The notes under the pieces were generated by a model. It did not search any database, was not told where the DNA came from, and was given only the letters and a program-made list of their open reading frames with translations. The position numbers and the translations under genes were made by a program. Below are positions 8,096 to 18,138 of a stretch of 64,000 nucleotides of DNA, piece by piece. This DNA comes from Paenibacillus harenae (lineage in GTDB: Bacteria > Bacillota > Bacilli > Paenibacillales > Paenibacillaceae), in assembly GCF_030812415.1 (NCBI RefSeq), contig NZ_JAUSST010000003.1, positions 930,001-994,000 of the forward strand. The letters run 5' to 3'. Position 1 is the first letter of the stretch; the number at the start of each line of letters is the position of its first letter.

Positions 8096-8388
8096 TTGTT
8101 GCAGGGTCCGCTGGAAATAGCGAAAAAACCTTTCGCTATTCCTCCTCAACCAACCCCGCTGCCTTAATTGCCATTCCAAAAACCATTATAAGTCGATCTT
8201 ATGCCCTTCATTAATTTTTTTGAAATAACCTATTGACAGTCTTGCGGTTACGCTGGTAGAATTCTCCCATAACCAACTAAACAGGTAGGAATTAAATGTT
8301 TTGCGACCGGACCACCGGAGTTGACACCTAACCGCTCATGACCCTAAAGTCATGGCCTGTAAACAACAAATAAGGGGTGCAATTATTC
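8096..8388. promoter_or_regulatory. Leader region of the sulfate transport operon with promoter
   Basis: No gene is present. A perfect 10-bp hairpin of AATAGCGAAA lies at 8116-8140. A strong promoter, TTGACA (8233-8238), 18-bp spacer, extended -10 TGGTAGAAT (-10 at 8257-8262), starts a leader of roughly 120 bases. In it TAAACAGGTAGGAATTA (about 8278-8294) resembles part of a CymR site, and CATGAC/GTCATG (8337-8354) can form a small stem. No S-box or T-box core is visible. Confidence 0.55.
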
Positions 8389-9504
8389 ATGAAAAAGATA
8401 ACTCATGTACGGTCGGTCGTTATTATTCTCGCATTAACGTTGGTACTAGCGGCTTGCGGCCAATCCGGCAACAACACGAATACAACTACAAATAAACCAG
8501 CAAATGCAGCAACGGATGCTCCAGCAACTAACGCAACGGATGAGCCGGCCAAGGCTGAGCCTAAGCCGCCAGTTGAGCTGCTTAACGTATCGTATGACCC
8601 TACTCGCGAACTTTATGTCGAGTACAACGAAGCTTTCGCGAAGCATTGGAAAGAAGAGACGGGCCAAGAAGTGACGATCAAGCAATCGCATGGCGGTTCC
8701 GGCAAGCAAGGCCGCGCCGTTATCGACGGTTTGAAAGCAGACGTGGTGACACTCGCGCTTGGATATGACATCGACGCGATCGTGGAGCCAGGACTTATCA
8801 ATGAAGATTGGCAGTCGAAGTTCGAGCACAACAGCGCTCCATACACATCGACAATCGTATTTCTCGTACGCAAAGGCAACCCGAAAGGCATCAAAGATTG
8901 GAACGACCTGATTAAAGATAAAGTTGAAGTCATTACGCCGAATCCGAAAACATCCGGCGGCGCTCGTTGGAACTACCTTGCCGCATGGGGCTACGCGTTG
9001 AAACAAAACGGCGGCGACGAAGCAAAAGCACAAGAGTTCGTAGCGGAATTGTTCAAACACGTACCGGTTCTCGATTCCGGCGCACGAGGTTCAACAACGA
9101 CCTTCGTAGAACGCGGTATCGGCGACGTGCTGCTCGCTTGGGAGAACGAAGCGTTCCTGTCGATCAACGAGCTTGGCCCGGACAAATTCGAGATCGTATA
9201 TCCTTCGCTCAGCATTTTGGCTGAACCACCGGTAGCCGTTGTAGACAAAGTCGTTGACGAGCGGGGTACGCGTGAAGTATCGGAAGCTTACTTGAAATAC
9301 CTCTATTCCGATGAAGGCCAAGAAATCGCAGCGAAAAACTACTACCGTCCGATCAACGAAACAGTACTTGCGAAATACAAAGAAACGTTCAAAGACCTTG
9401 AATTGCTCACGATCGACCAAGACTTCGACGGTTGGAAAACAGCGCAGGAAAAACATTTCGCGGATGGCGGCGTTTTCGACAAAATCTATACCCCAGGTTC
9501 TTAA
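8389..9504 (+). CDS. sbp: Sulfate-binding lipoprotein of an ABC importer
   Basis: A 371-residue periplasmic-type binding protein anchored as a lipoprotein. The signal peptide ends in the lipobox LAAC near residue 24 and is followed by a Thr/Asn/Ala-rich linker of about 45 residues. The mature domain has [29 protein letters not shown], and [20 protein letters not shown], all typical of the Sbp/CysP sulfate-binding family. I chose ATG 8389 (ribosome binding site AAGGGGTG nine bases before it) rather than the GTG four codons upstream. It heads sbp-cysT-cysW-yezD; no CysA ATPase is encoded here, so that subunit must come from elsewhere. Confidence 0.93.
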   Translation: MKKITHVRSVVIILALTLVLAACGQSGNNTNTTTNKPANAATDAPATNATDEPAKAEPKPPVELLNVSYDPTRELYVEYNEAFAKHWKEETGQEVTIKQSHGGSGKQGRAVIDGLKADVVTLALGYDIDAIVEPGLINEDWQSKFEHNSAPYTSTIVFLVRKGNPKGIKDWNDLIKDKVEVITPNPKTSGGARWNYLAAWGYALKQNGGDEAKAQEFVAELFKHVPVLDSGARGSTTTFVERGIGDVLLAWENEAFLSINELGPDKFEIVYPSLSILAEPPVAVVDKVVDERGTREVSEAYLKYLYSDEGQEIAAKNYYRPINETVLAKYKETFKDLELLTIDQDFDGWKTAQEKHFADGGVFDKIYTPGS

Positions 9505-9538
9505 TGCGCGATCCCTATACGACTGGAGCTGACTTCAC

Positions 9539-10372
9539 ATGAAAGGTTCCAAGCCCCGTAACGTCTTGCCGGGTTTTGGCTTATCGATGGGTTTCACCAT
9601 CTTCTATCTAAGCGTTATCGTGTTAATCCCGCTTAGCGCCGTATTATTCAAGACGTTCGAGCTTAGCTGGCCTGAGTTTTGGAAGACGGTGACGAGCGCG
9701 AGAGTTCTCGCCGCCTACCGGGTCAGCTTCTTGACCGCTTTCTTCGCCGGACTTGTCAATCTGGTGTTCGGGATGCTCATTGCGTGGGTGCTTGTAAGGT
9801 ATCGTTTTCCCGGCAAAAAGCTGATCGACAGCCTAGTCGACTTGCCCTTCGCGCTGCCGACGGCGGTTGCGGGAATCGCCTTAACCGCGATCTACGCGCC
9901 GAACGGCTGGATCGGCTCTTACTTGGCGCCGCTTGGCATCAAGGTCGCTTACTCGCCGATTGGCATTACGATTGCGCTAATATTCATCGGCCTCCCGTTC
10001 GTCGTCCGGACGGTGCAGCCGGTGCTGCAGGATCTAGAGAAAGAAACGGAAGAAGCCGCCGTTATGCTGGGCGCTTACCGACTCCGCACGTTTTGGAAAG
10101 TCATCTTGCCCGAGCTTATGCCGGCGCTGGTAACAGGGTTCGCGATGGCATTCGCAAGGGGCATTGGCGAGTATGGCTCAGTCGTATTCATCTCCGGCAA
10201 CATGCCGCTTAAGACGGAGATTACGCCGCTGCTAATTATGACGAAGCTCGAACAATACGATTACGCAGGCGCGACGGCAATAGCTCTCGTCATGCTGATT
10301 GTCTCGTTCCTCATGCTTTTGGTCATCAATTTATTGCAATGGCAAATGAATCGGAGGACCATTGCGAGATAG
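9539..10372 (+). CDS. cysT: Sulfate ABC transporter permease CysT
   Basis: A 277-residue inner-membrane permease with about six transmembrane helices. The cytoplasmic EAA loop, which docks the ATPase, reads [21 protein letters not shown] (about residues 177-197). The segment [21 protein letters not shown] is characteristic of CysT/CysU. It lies between sbp and cysW in the sulfate/thiosulfate operon and should form a heterodimeric channel with CysW. Confidence 0.93.
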   Translation: MKGSKPRNVLPGFGLSMGFTIFYLSVIVLIPLSAVLFKTFELSWPEFWKTVTSARVLAAYRVSFLTAFFAGLVNLVFGMLIAWVLVRYRFPGKKLIDSLVDLPFALPTAVAGIALTAIYAPNGWIGSYLAPLGIKVAYSPIGITIALIFIGLPFVVRTVQPVLQDLEKETEEAAVMLGAYRLRTFWKVILPELMPALVTGFAMAFARGIGEYGSVVFISGNMPLKTEITPLLIMTKLEQYDYAGATAIALVMLIVSFLMLLVINLLQWQMNRRTIAR

Positions 10373-10442
10373 GCAAGCGATGAGCTTGCTTGCTTGAGCA
10401 ATCCTTAAGCCGACCATCCAAACGGAGGAGGAGTAATCAAGT

Positions 10443-11309
10443 ATGGCTGGAACAATTACCGTTCATTTAAACAAAGAAGCGTCGAAACGGCCGGAGCATG
10501 TCACCGAGTCCGGGCCGGTACGCTGGATACTCATTGCAATAGCGCTGCTATTTCTAGGCCTCATCGTCGTACTTCCGCTCCTGTCGATATTCGTAGAAGC
10601 GTTCAAGAAAGGCGTAGGCGTTTATATCGATTCCATCAAGGATCCGGACGCGATGTCGGCGCTCAAGTTGACACTCACGACAGCGCTCATCGCCGTACCG
10701 CTCAATACCGTGTTCGGTATCGCGGCGGCGTGGGCCATCTCGAAATTCCGTTTTCGCGGCAAAAATATACTTATTACGCTGATCGATCTGCCGTTTGCCG
10801 TATCGCCTGTCATATCTGGCATGGTCTACGTGCTCTTGTTCGGAGCGCAGGGCTTTCTCGGTCCTTGGCTGGACGACAGGGGCATCCAAATCATATTCGC
10901 ATTGCCGGGCATCGTACTGGCAACGGTTTTCGTAACCGTGCCGTTCGTCGCGCGGGAGCTGATCCCGCATATGCAGGCACAGGGCGTACAGGAGGAGGAG
11001 GCAGCGTCGAGCCTCGGGGCGAAGGGCTGGCAAATCTTCTGGCGGGTTACTTTGCCGAACATCAAGTGGGGCTTGCTTTACGGCATTATTCTTTGCAATG
11101 CCCGCGCGATGGGTGAATTCGGCGCCGTATCCGTCGTGTCCGGTCATATTCGGGGAGAAACGAACACGCTTCCGCTTCATATCGAAATTTTGTACAACGA
11201 ATACCAGTTTTCGGCTTCGTTCGCAGTAGCTTCTCTGCTCGTCATGCTCGCAGTCGTAACGTTGATCGTGAAAAGCATTGTCGAGTGGAAGTCGTCTTCT
11301 CAGCATTAA
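10443..11309 (+). CDS. cysW: Sulfate ABC transporter permease CysW
   Basis: A 288-residue permease with an N-terminal cytoplasmic extension of about 25 residues and six predicted membrane helices. Its EAA loop reads [22 protein letters not shown], and [22 protein letters not shown] is typical of CysW. The start follows an unusually strong GGAGGAGGAG ribosome binding site. It pairs with CysT to form the membrane part of the sulfate importer. Confidence 0.93.
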   Translation: MAGTITVHLNKEASKRPEHVTESGPVRWILIAIALLFLGLIVVLPLLSIFVEAFKKGVGVYIDSIKDPDAMSALKLTLTTALIAVPLNTVFGIAAAWAISKFRFRGKNILITLIDLPFAVSPVISGMVYVLLFGAQGFLGPWLDDRGIQIIFALPGIVLATVFVTVPFVARELIPHMQAQGVQEEEAASSLGAKGWQIFWRVTLPNIKWGLLYGIILCNARAMGEFGAVSVVSGHIRGETNTLPLHIEILYNEYQFSASFAVASLLVMLAVVTLIVKSIVEWKSSSQH

Positions 11310-11354
11310 CGAACAGAGCCGCGGCAAATCAATCATATAAGTGGAGGGATTCAT

Positions 11355-11591
11355 ATGGCGAAACCTTTGGAAGTGGATCAGCAGTGGCTGGAGCGAATTG
11401 CGGAGCAGGTTGGCGGATTGCAATACGGGCATGTTACGATTACCGTCCATGACGGCCGAATCGTACAGATCGATCGCTTGGAACGAACGAGATACGATCA
11501 GCCCTCCTCGAAGCAAAATCAATCCGAGCAGCAATCGACCAAAGGTCGCGACAACGCTGCATCGGGCGACGGCCTGCGTATTGTCCAATAG
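11355..11591 (+). CDS. yezD: YezD-family small protein (DUF2292)
   Basis: A 78-residue protein with the DUF2292 core LQYGHVTITVHDGRIVQIDRLERTRY in its middle. YezD proteins are short, of unknown function, and often sit in sulfur-assimilation loci controlled by CymR or the S-box; that is the case here, directly behind the sulfate permease genes. The last 25 residues are Gln/Ser-rich and probably disordered. Ribosome binding site GGAGGG precedes the ATG. Confidence 0.8.
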   Translation: MAKPLEVDQQWLERIAEQVGGLQYGHVTITVHDGRIVQIDRLERTRYDQPSSKQNQSEQQSTKGRDNAASGDGLRIVQ

Positions 11592-11605
11592 AGTAACGGT
11601 ATATA

Positions 11606-11647
11606 AATTAAAGGAGGATAGGCCAGGCGGCCTATCCTCCTTTAATT
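11606..11647. terminator. 19-bp perfect stem between convergent yezD and yqzM
   Basis: AATTAAAGGAGGATAGGCC (11606-11624) and its exact complement (11629-11647) enclose a four-base loop. The stem ends in TTTAATT rather than a long T-run, and it serves both converging genes. Confidence 0.8.
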
Positions 11648-11650
11648 GCA

Positions 11651-11797
11651 TTACGAGATGACGAACTTTACGATTACGGCTACAGCGAACACTAAGGTCA
11701 TGAAACCAAGCATGCCGCCGAAACCGAATACGACGTCCATCAAGTCGTGGCGAGGCTCTTCATTGAAATGCTCGCGCGGATCTCTAACGTTTTCCAT
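11651..11797 (-). CDS. yqzM: YqzM-like small membrane protein
   Basis: A 48-residue protein. The first 18 residues are charged ([18 protein letters not shown]); residues 22-47 form one hydrophobic membrane segment with [20 protein letters not shown]. This layout matches the YqzM family of Bacillus. An AAGGAGG ribosome binding site lies nine bases before the ATG. It reads toward yezD and shares its terminator. Function is unknown. Confidence 0.8.
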   Translation of the reverse strand: MENVRDPREHFNEEPRHDLMDVVFGFGGMLGFMTLVFAVAVIVKFVIS

Positions 11798-12000
11798 CGT
11801 TGACGTCCTCCTTGAAAGACCGAATGCTGCAGCAACAGCCGCAAGCGGTTTCCTCTACAGTATCGGCTATTTCAACTTATATTAGTATACCGAAACAGTC
11901 GAACAATTGTAAAGCAACGAGTGGTGACAAATATGAGACAAAATATCGCCCGTTTATGCTAAAATGTGAACAGGATTGTATGGCAATCGGAGGTGCAAGC

Positions 12001-13899
12001 ATGGAACAGCAACATCTAGCGGCAAAGGAACTTATACGGAACAAGCTAGCCTTGCTTCCCGACGGTCCGGGCTGCTACCTGATGAAGAACGGCGACGGCG
12101 TCATTATATACGTAGGCAAGGCGAAGGTGCTGAAGAACCGGGTGCGCTCGTATTTCAACGGCAGCCACAACGGCAAGACGCAGCGGCTCGTCTCGGAAAT
12201 TCGCGATTTCGAATTTATCGTAACCGGCAGCAATATGGAAGCACTCATTCTGGAATGCAATTTAATCAAGCAGTATCATCCGCGATACAACGTGCTGCTC
12301 AAGGACGACAAGACGTTTCCGTATATTAAAATAACGAGCGAGAAGCATCCGCGTCTGGAAGTAACGAGGCGCGTCGTGAAGGACAAAGCGAAGTACTTCG
12401 GCCCTTATCCGAATGCCTACGCGGCGCAACAGACGCTTAAGCTGCTCGAGAGAATCTATCCGCTTCGCAAGTGCAAGACGTTGCCGGATAAGGTGTGTCT
12501 GTACTATCACCTCGGCCAATGCCTTGCTCCTTGCGAGTACGAGGTGGAGCAGCAATCTTACGACACGATGGTTCAAGAGATTACGCGCTTCCTCGGCGGC
12601 GGTCAGGACGTCGTCAAGGCGGAGCTTCAGCGGAAGATGGAAGCGGCAGCGGAGGACCTCGAATTCGAGCGGGCGAAAGAATTCCGCGATCAGATCGTAG
12701 CGATCGAGGCTGTCATGGAGAAGCAGAAGATTACGCTCTCCGATGCGCTCGACCGCGACGTATTCGGCTATGCGGTGGAGAAGGGTTGGATGTGCGTCCA
12801 AATCCTATATATGCGCAACGGCAAAATGATCGAGCGTCACGCGACGACTTTCCCGTATTACGGCGAAGAGTACGATGATTTCATGACGTTCGTAACGCAA
12901 TATTACAGCGATAACCCTGCGCTGCCGAAGCAGATCTTCTTGCCGCTTCCTCCGGAGCTGGAGACGGAGCAAGCGCAACCGGAAGCTTCGAAAGATAGAG
13001 AAGCGATTCTGGAAGAATCGGATGAAGCGGCGGCAGGCTCCCGCGCGGACGATGTGATGGCTTCCCTTCATAGCTGGCTGAAGGTGAAAGTGCTTATGCC
13101 GCAGCGCGGACGCAAGAGCGAAGTCGTCTCGATGGCGATGGAGAATGCGCGCGTCATGCTGGAGGATAAGTTCAGGCTGATCGCCCGCGATGAAGAGCGG
13201 AGCGTGAAGGCGTCGGAGTCGCTTGCCGAATGGCTTGGACTGACCGAGGTGCGCCGCATCGAGGCGTTCGACAACTCGAACATTCAAGGGACGAATCCCG
13301 TATCGGCGATGGTCGTCTTCACGGACGGCAAGCCGGACAAGAAGGAGTACCGCAAGTACAAGGTCAAGACCGTACAAGGGCCGGATGATTACGAAACGAT
13401 GCGCGAGGTCATCCGCAGACGTTACGAGCGCGTCCTTAAGGAGCAGTTGACACCGCCGGATCTGATCGTCGTCGACGGCGGCAGAGGGCAAATCTCGGCC
13501 GCGCTGGACATCCTCGAGAATGAGCTTGGCTTATCGATTCCCGTTTGCGGCCTAGTGAAGGATGCGAAGCATAAGACGGCTCAGCTTATGACGGGCGATC
13601 CGCCGGAAGTTGTGCCTCTGCCTCGAGACAGCCAGGAGTTCTACCTGCTGCAGCGCATCCAGGACGAGGTGCATCGCTACGCGATCTCGTTCCACCGCGA
13701 GCAGCGCGCCAAGTCGATGGTGGAATCGAAGCTTGATTCGATCCCGGGTATCGGCGAGAAGCGGCGCAAGCTGCTGCTCAAGCATTTTGGCTCGATCCGC
13801 AAAATAAAAGAGGCCTCCGTCGAAGACTTCAGGCCTCTCTCTATAGGGGATAAGCTCGCCGGGCAAATTATTGCCGCTCTAAGGGAAGAACCGTCGTAA
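12001..13899 (+). CDS. uvrC: Excinuclease ABC subunit C (UvrC)
   Basis: A 632-residue endonuclease that makes both incisions around bulky DNA lesions in nucleotide excision repair. Domains in order: GIY-YIG nuclease (about residues 14-95, PGCYLMKN...[18 protein letters not shown]), a Cys-containing linker, UVR domain (about residues 200-235), an RNase H-like nuclease ([20 protein letters not shown]...[10 protein letters not shown]), and a C-terminal helix-hairpin-helix ([19 protein letters not shown]). An acidic insert of about 30 residues near residues 325-350 looks disordered. ATG 12001 follows GGAGGTG; earlier in-frame codons lack a ribosome binding site. Its 3' end overlaps the convergent protease gene by 32 bp. 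Confidence 0.96.
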   Translation: MEQQHLAAKELIRNKLALLPDGPGCYLMKNGDGVIIYVGKAKVLKNRVRSYFNGSHNGKTQRLVSEIRDFEFIVTGSNMEALILECNLIKQYHPRYNVLLKDDKTFPYIKITSEKHPRLEVTRRVVKDKAKYFGPYPNAYAAQQTLKLLERIYPLRKCKTLPDKVCLYYHLGQCLAPCEYEVEQQSYDTMVQEITRFLGGGQDVVKAELQRKMEAAAEDLEFERAKEFRDQIVAIEAVMEKQKITLSDALDRDVFGYAVEKGWMCVQILYMRNGKMIERHATTFPYYGEEYDDFMTFVTQYYSDNPALPKQIFLPLPPELETEQAQPEASKDREAILEESDEAAAGSRADDVMASLHSWLKVKVLMPQRGRKSEVVSMAMENARVMLEDKFRLIARDEERSVKASESLAEWLGLTEVRRIEAFDNSNIQGTNPVSAMVVFTDGKPDKKEYRKYKVKTVQGPDDYETMREVIRRRYERVLKEQLTPPDLIVVDGGRGQISAALDILENELGLSIPVCGLVKDAKHKTAQLMTGDPPEVVPLPRDSQEFYLLQRIQDEVHRYAISFHREQRAKSMVESKLDSIPGIGEKRRKLLLKHFGSIRKIKEASVEDFRPLSIGDKLAGQIIAALREEPS

Positions 13900-15499
13900 C
13901 CGGCGGATTCTTCTCTTTTTTGTTGCCCATGTACTTGATTACATACGCGATTAGAATCGGCAGAATGACGAAGAAGACACCGGATGCGATATCGAACGCC
14001 GAGCCGACGGTGAAGATCGTGATCGCCACGCCGACGCTATTGAATATCGCATGGGTGAACATAGCCGTGATCAAGCCGTACCTGACGAAGATGAAACTGA
14101 AGATGAGCCCGATAATCATAAGCTCGATGAGCCTCGTCGAAGACGGGTAGAGCGGATACATGACGTGGCCGAGCGCCCAGGATATCGTAGGAATAAGTGC
14201 GGCGACGAAAGTGTTTTTGAACCATTTGCGGAACAAGCCGATGCCGAAAAACCGGAATACCGCTTCTTCCGATATAGCAGCGGCCCAAGCAAGCACGGGC
14301 ATCAGCCATAGATAGGCCATATTATAAGGAGATTGCGTCACGTCGCTCGTAGACCATGTGCCGATCGTGTATTTCAAACCGATGAAGATGGCCGCTTGCA
14401 GCGCGAACAGAATGGCGGCGAAACAGTAGCCAAGTCCCATGCTGCGCCATACATAGGTGCCATACCCGGGTTGGCCGAACCTCGGCCATAAGGAGCGTCC
14501 CTGCGCCTTCCACAAGCCGTCGCCGGCGACGAGCGAAATGTAGATCGAGCCTGCCATTGGGATGGACAGCAGGACGGTGAACACGGCGGTAATTAATATC
14601 TGTCCGCTAAAATCAGTTTGTTCGCCAAGCGATGCCCTTATGCCGTCGAGCACGTTCAGATTGATAATCACATAAGTGACGAAGTAGATAATGGTAAGGA
14701 CGATTCCGCGCTTGAACGATGTATGCCTCCGGTAGAGAACGGCATAGATGACCGCAAGTACGAATAGGATGAAGCTCATTAGGATGAAGCCGAAACCGGT
14801 CATGAATTGCGCCCATCTGTCCTGGCCCTCTACGTAATCCCTATACTCGGCCGGCGCGATGAAGCTTGGCTTGTATTTTATCATGACGGGCTTGCCGTCA
14901 ATCATGCTTACGGCGACCGTAACCTGCAGCTGCGATTCGCCAATCGTATAACCCGCGGGCTTCACGCCCCACTCTCCGTTCGGATATGCCGCACCGCTCG
15001 TTAACTCTTCCGCGCGGAAGCCTTGCTCTTCGAGCAGTGCAATAGCTTGCTCGTTTAGCCTCGGATCGGTGTCGACGACCGGCTCGCCGCCATGCAAATT
15101 CCAAGCTACAATACGCTTGTTCTGCATATGGACGTAGACGTAACCTTTACCGCCCGCGCCGTCAAAGTCCACCTCGACTTGGTACGTATCGGTCGGAAAC
15201 TGCTTATCGTATTGATCGGCATAAGCCTCCGTCAACTCGTCGCGCGAGATATAGCCGTTCATAAGCTTATCGGATTGATGGACGGCATTGGCGGAATCCG
15301 CCTCGCGTCCGACTAGCTCCTCGGCGAACTTCGAAGCGGTCTGCTCCGCTTCCGCCTTGCTGATTGCCTTGCCGCCGTATTCATCCGACTCGCTTGCTTT
15401 GATTAATGGAACGATGTCTATGAACATGTAAATAATAAGACAGGCAACGGCTGCCCCTATGTAACGCTTCCATTCCTTGTGCTGGATCGAATCAATCAT
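13868..15499 (-). CDS. CPBP-family intramembrane metalloprotease with large extracytoplasmic domain
   Basis: A 543-residue protein. One N-terminal membrane segment is followed by an extracytoplasmic region of about 200 residues, then six to eight membrane helices. The C-terminal part carries the CPBP (Abi/CAAX protease) signatures: EEAVFR (motif 1), a His in LGHVMYP, and HAIFN. These residues coordinate the catalytic zinc or act as the glutamate base in the membrane. Substrate is unknown; relatives act in prenyl-protein or bacteriocin-immunity processing. The start ATG follows GAGGTG. The last ten codons overlap the end of uvrC on the opposite strand. Confidence 0.85.
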   Translation of the reverse strand: MIDSIQHKEWKRYIGAAVACLIIYMFIDIVPLIKASESDEYGGKAISKAEAEQTASKFAEELVGREADSANAVHQSDKLMNGYISRDELTEAYADQYDKQFPTDTYQVEVDFDGAGGKGYVYVHMQNKRIVAWNLHGGEPVVDTDPRLNEQAIALLEEQGFRAEELTSGAAYPNGEWGVKPAGYTIGESQLQVTVAVSMIDGKPVMIKYKPSFIAPAEYRDYVEGQDRWAQFMTGFGFILMSFILFVLAVIYAVLYRRHTSFKRGIVLTIIYFVTYVIINLNVLDGIRASLGEQTDFSGQILITAVFTVLLSIPMAGSIYISLVAGDGLWKAQGRSLWPRFGQPGYGTYVWRSMGLGYCFAAILFALQAAIFIGLKYTIGTWSTSDVTQSPYNMAYLWLMPVLAWAAAISEEAVFRFFGIGLFRKWFKNTFVAALIPTISWALGHVMYPLYPSSTRLIELMIIGLIFSFIFVRYGLITAMFTHAIFNSVGVAITIFTVGSAFDIASGVFFVILPILIAYVIKYMGNKKEKNPPVTTVLPLERQ

Positions 15500-15767
15500 T
15501 GGTTCACCTCATGCGAATAAGAGTAGGATGAAGCATTCTATACTACCATATCACAACGCTCCCTGAATTATCCATTGAAAATAGCTGTTTATTTTCACAA
15601 TTGTTTCATAAACCCGCGAAATAACGATGTGCATGAAGCGTAGGGCAAGCTGATGCGCTTAACTGCGTCTTTTTGGTCGAATATCGCCGCTTTTGTGAGC
15701 AATGATAGCTTTATGCTAAGCCGTATTTAGGCTTATAATCGATAACGTCGTACCAAATGAATAGCAC
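15500..15767. other. Spacer upstream of the c-di-AMP riboswitch
   Basis: No gene seen. TATAAT at 15734-15739 is the most likely -10 element of the ktrBA transcript; no good -35 partner could be picked. Confidence 0.45.
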
Positions 15768-15941
15768 TGCCGAATTTCTTTAAGAAAACGGGGGAACCAT
15801 AATTGTTGCCGGACATCCGGCGGCATGGGGTGAATTTCAACAGCGCTGGGCAAGTCTCCGGCGATTGAATAGGGCTGCCTGTCCAGGCCCGAATCCGTCA
15901 GCTAACCTCGTAGGCGTATTGGAACAGGACTCATCTTCATG
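15768..15941 (+). promoter_or_regulatory. c-di-AMP riboswitch (ydaO-yuaA class)
   Basis: The conserved blocks of this class appear in order: CCGAATTTCTTTAAG, ACGGGGGAACCA, TGGGGTGAAT, AGGGC...GCCCGAATCCGTCA and GCTAACCTCGTAGGCGT. The class is the known control element of the potassium importer ktrAB (yuaA) in B. subtilis, where bound c-di-AMP turns transcription off. Here it is followed at once by an intrinsic terminator. Confidence 0.95.
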
Positions 15942-15970
15942 AGCACTTTCAGTTTCCAGTGCTTTTTTTT
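15942..15970 (+). terminator. Expression-platform terminator of the c-di-AMP riboswitch
   Basis: AGCACT (15942-15947) and AGTGCT (15958-15963), then eight T. It lies between the aptamer and ktrB, so it is the regulated off-switch. Confidence 0.85.
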
Positions 15971-16025
15971 GTGCGTTTATATCCGTAACGCAGGAGATTT
16001 CAAGAAGATCGAGGTGCACATCATA

Positions 16026-17372
16026 GTGAATTTTGCATGGATTTGGAATGTGAAGAATTGGTCGCCGCCAAGAATAATCGTCAGCGGCTTCGCTATTATT
16101 ATATTGCTGGGGGCGTTTGTCCTCTCGCTGCCCTTCGCTTCGGCGACCGGGGAACGACTCGACTTTATTGACGCTTTGTTCACGGCGACGTCGGCAACAT
16201 GCGTTACCGGACTGGTCGTTGTCGATACCGGCACGTATTTCTCGACAGCCGGTCAGATCGTGCTCATGGTGCTGTTCCAGCTCGGCGGTCTCGGCTTCAT
16301 GACTATGGCGACGCTTGTCGCACTCGTCTTCCGCAGGAAGATCTCGCTGCGTGAACGGCTCATACTCCAAGAGTCGATGAATCAGACGAGCATGGAAGGC
16401 ATCGTCAAGCTCATTCGGCGAGTCCTTTACTACTCGTTGTCGATCGAACTGGCAGGTTTTTTATTATTCACGTTCCGTTTCTCGTTCGACATGCCGCTTG
16501 GCAAGGCAGCTTTCTTCGGCGCCTTCCACGCCGTATCGTTGTTCAACAATGCCGGGTTCGACATATTTGGGGAATATCGCAGCTTAATGCTGTATGTATC
16601 CGATCCTATCGTTAATATAACCGCGATGTCGCTCATCGTATTCGGCGGATTAGGCTTCGTGGTGATGTCCGATCTGCTTGAATATCGGAGGAAGCGCAAA
16701 CTATCGCTCCATAGTAAGGTCGTACTCGCAATGACGGGAACACTCATCGGTATCGGCGCGCTCGTCTTGTTCATTTTCGAATTTACAAATCCGCTGACGC
16801 TTGGGTCTCTCGATTGGGGCGGCAAAATATGGGCCTCCTTCTTCCAAGCAATTACGCCGCGTACGGCGGGAGCCAATACGCTCGACTATACCGCCCTAAG
16901 GCAGGCAACCGTCTTCTTCACGATTATTCTCATGTTCATCGGCGCATCGCCGGGCTCGACAGGGGGCGGGATCAAGACGACGACGTTCACCTTGCTTGTC
17001 GGTGCCGTAATCTCGATGATTCGCGGTCGCGAGGATATCGTCTTCTTCCGCTACAGGATGGCCAAAGAACGTATTTTTAAAGCGTTGACCATTACCATCT
17101 TGTCTCTTACGCTCGTCGTTGTCGTAACGATGGTATTGGCAACAATCGAGGATCAACCGTTTTTGAAAATATTGTTCGAAGCTACTTCCGCTTTCGGCAC
17201 CGTCGGTTTATCGGTCGGCCTGACGCCCGAATTAAGCCATGTAGGCAAGATGATCATCATGGTTACGATGTTTGCCGGACGGCTGGGTCCGCTTACTCTC
17301 GCTTATGCATTAGGGCCTGGAACAGACAAAGAGTTGTACCGGCATCCGGAAGGTAAAATAACAATTGGATAG
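16026..17372 (+). CDS. ktrB: Potassium uptake channel subunit KtrB
   Basis: A 448-residue membrane protein of the Trk/Ktr/HKT superfamily that forms the K+ translocation path, with four M1-P-M2 repeats. Pore-loop signatures are seen at TSATCVTGLVVVDT, AVSLFNNAGFDIF, ITPRTAGANTLD and TSAFGTVGLSVGLT, each holding the selectivity-filter glycine. I set the start at GTG 16026, nine bases after GAGGTG; an upstream ATG at 15939 would place the N-terminus inside the riboswitch terminator. ktrA follows 11 bp downstream. High c-di-AMP should lower expression through the leader and activity through KtrA. Confidence 0.93.
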   Translation: MNFAWIWNVKNWSPPRIIVSGFAIIILLGAFVLSLPFASATGERLDFIDALFTATSATCVTGLVVVDTGTYFSTAGQIVLMVLFQLGGLGFMTMATLVALVFRRKISLRERLILQESMNQTSMEGIVKLIRRVLYYSLSIELAGFLLFTFRFSFDMPLGKAAFFGAFHAVSLFNNAGFDIFGEYRSLMLYVSDPIVNITAMSLIVFGGLGFVVMSDLLEYRRKRKLSLHSKVVLAMTGTLIGIGALVLFIFEFTNPLTLGSLDWGGKIWASFFQAITPRTAGANTLDYTALRQATVFFTIILMFIGASPGSTGGGIKTTTFTLLVGAVISMIRGREDIVFFRYRMAKERIFKALTITILSLTLVVVVTMVLATIEDQPFLKILFEATSAFGTVGLSVGLTPELSHVGKMIIMVTMFAGRLGPLTLAYALGPGTDKELYRHPEGKITIG

Positions 17373-17383
17373 GGGATTTACAG

Positions 17384-18052
17384 GTGGCTATCAAACACAG
17401 TCAGTTTGTCATTGTAGGCTTGGGAAGGTTCGGATCGAGCCTCGGGAGGGAACTCATCGAGCTCGGCCACGAGGTGCTTGGCATCGATTTGGATGAAGAA
17501 ACGGTGCAAGATATGAGCAGTGTGCTTACGTACGCCGTATCGGCCGATTGCACGGACGAGGAGACGCTTCGCTCGCTTGGCGTTCGTAATTTCGACTGCG
17601 GGGTCGTTGCGATTGGCGATGACATACAAGCTAGTATTTTAACGGCTATATTATTGAAGGATCTTGGAGTGAAAAAGGTTGTGGCGAAAGCCATGTCCGA
17701 ATTGCATGGCCGCGTTCTTGAGAAGATCGGCGTCGACCGCGTCGTCTATCCGGAACGGGATATGGGCATCCGAGTCGCGCATCAGCTCGTATCGCCTAAT
17801 CTGCTCGATTATATCGAGCTGTCCAAGGACTATACGATCGCCGAGCTTGCCGTTCCGAAGTGCTTGAACGGCAAGTCGCTGAACGACCTTAATCCTCGGG
17901 CTAGATTCGGCTGCAGCATCGTCGCAATCAATAAGGCGAACGGCATTATTATTGCTCCTTCCGCGACGGATGTGCTTACGGAACGCGACATTATGGTTAT
18001 TATCGGGACGAACGAGCAAATCGAGGATTTCGAGGCGACGGTTATACGCTAA
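17384..18052 (+). CDS. ktrA: Potassium uptake regulator KtrA
   Basis: A 222-residue cytoplasmic protein that forms an octameric ring on KtrB and gates K+ uptake. The N-terminal RCK_N domain begins with the nucleotide-binding motif GLGRFG (residues 12-17) and IDLDEE; ADCTDEETLRSLGV follows. The C-terminal RCK_C domain (about residues 145-220) is where c-di-AMP binds in Firmicute homologues. Start codon is GTG, eight bases behind AGGGGA. Gene order is ktrB then ktrA, the reverse of the name. Confidence 0.93.
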   Translation: MAIKHSQFVIVGLGRFGSSLGRELIELGHEVLGIDLDEETVQDMSSVLTYAVSADCTDEETLRSLGVRNFDCGVVAIGDDIQASILTAILLKDLGVKKVVAKAMSELHGRVLEKIGVDRVVYPERDMGIRVAHQLVSPNLLDYIELSKDYTIAELAVPKCLNGKSLNDLNPRARFGCSIVAINKANGIIIAPSATDVLTERDIMVIIGTNEQIEDFEATVIR

Positions 18053-18099
18053 TCGATGGGCCAACTTATGGATTCGAAAGCGATATATTGGAAATGATG

Positions 18100-18135
18100 A
18101 AAACAGCGGCTAATGCATCTTGCCGCTGTTTTTTT
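18100..18135. terminator. Terminator between convergent ktrA and the LysR gene
   Basis: AAAACAGCGGC (18100-18110) and GCCGCTGTTTT (18122-18132) with seven T on the plus strand; four T on the minus strand, so it may act both ways. Confidence 0.88.
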
Positions 18136-18138
18136 ACG

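Noticed and set aside
8116..8140. Perfect AATAGCGAAA hairpin as a second terminator of dnaI
   Set aside because: It has no T-run on either strand, and a strong terminator already lies upstream.
15939..16025. Longer N-terminus of KtrB from ATG 15939
   Set aside because: It falls in the riboswitch terminator, lacks a ribosome binding site and adds residues foreign to the family.
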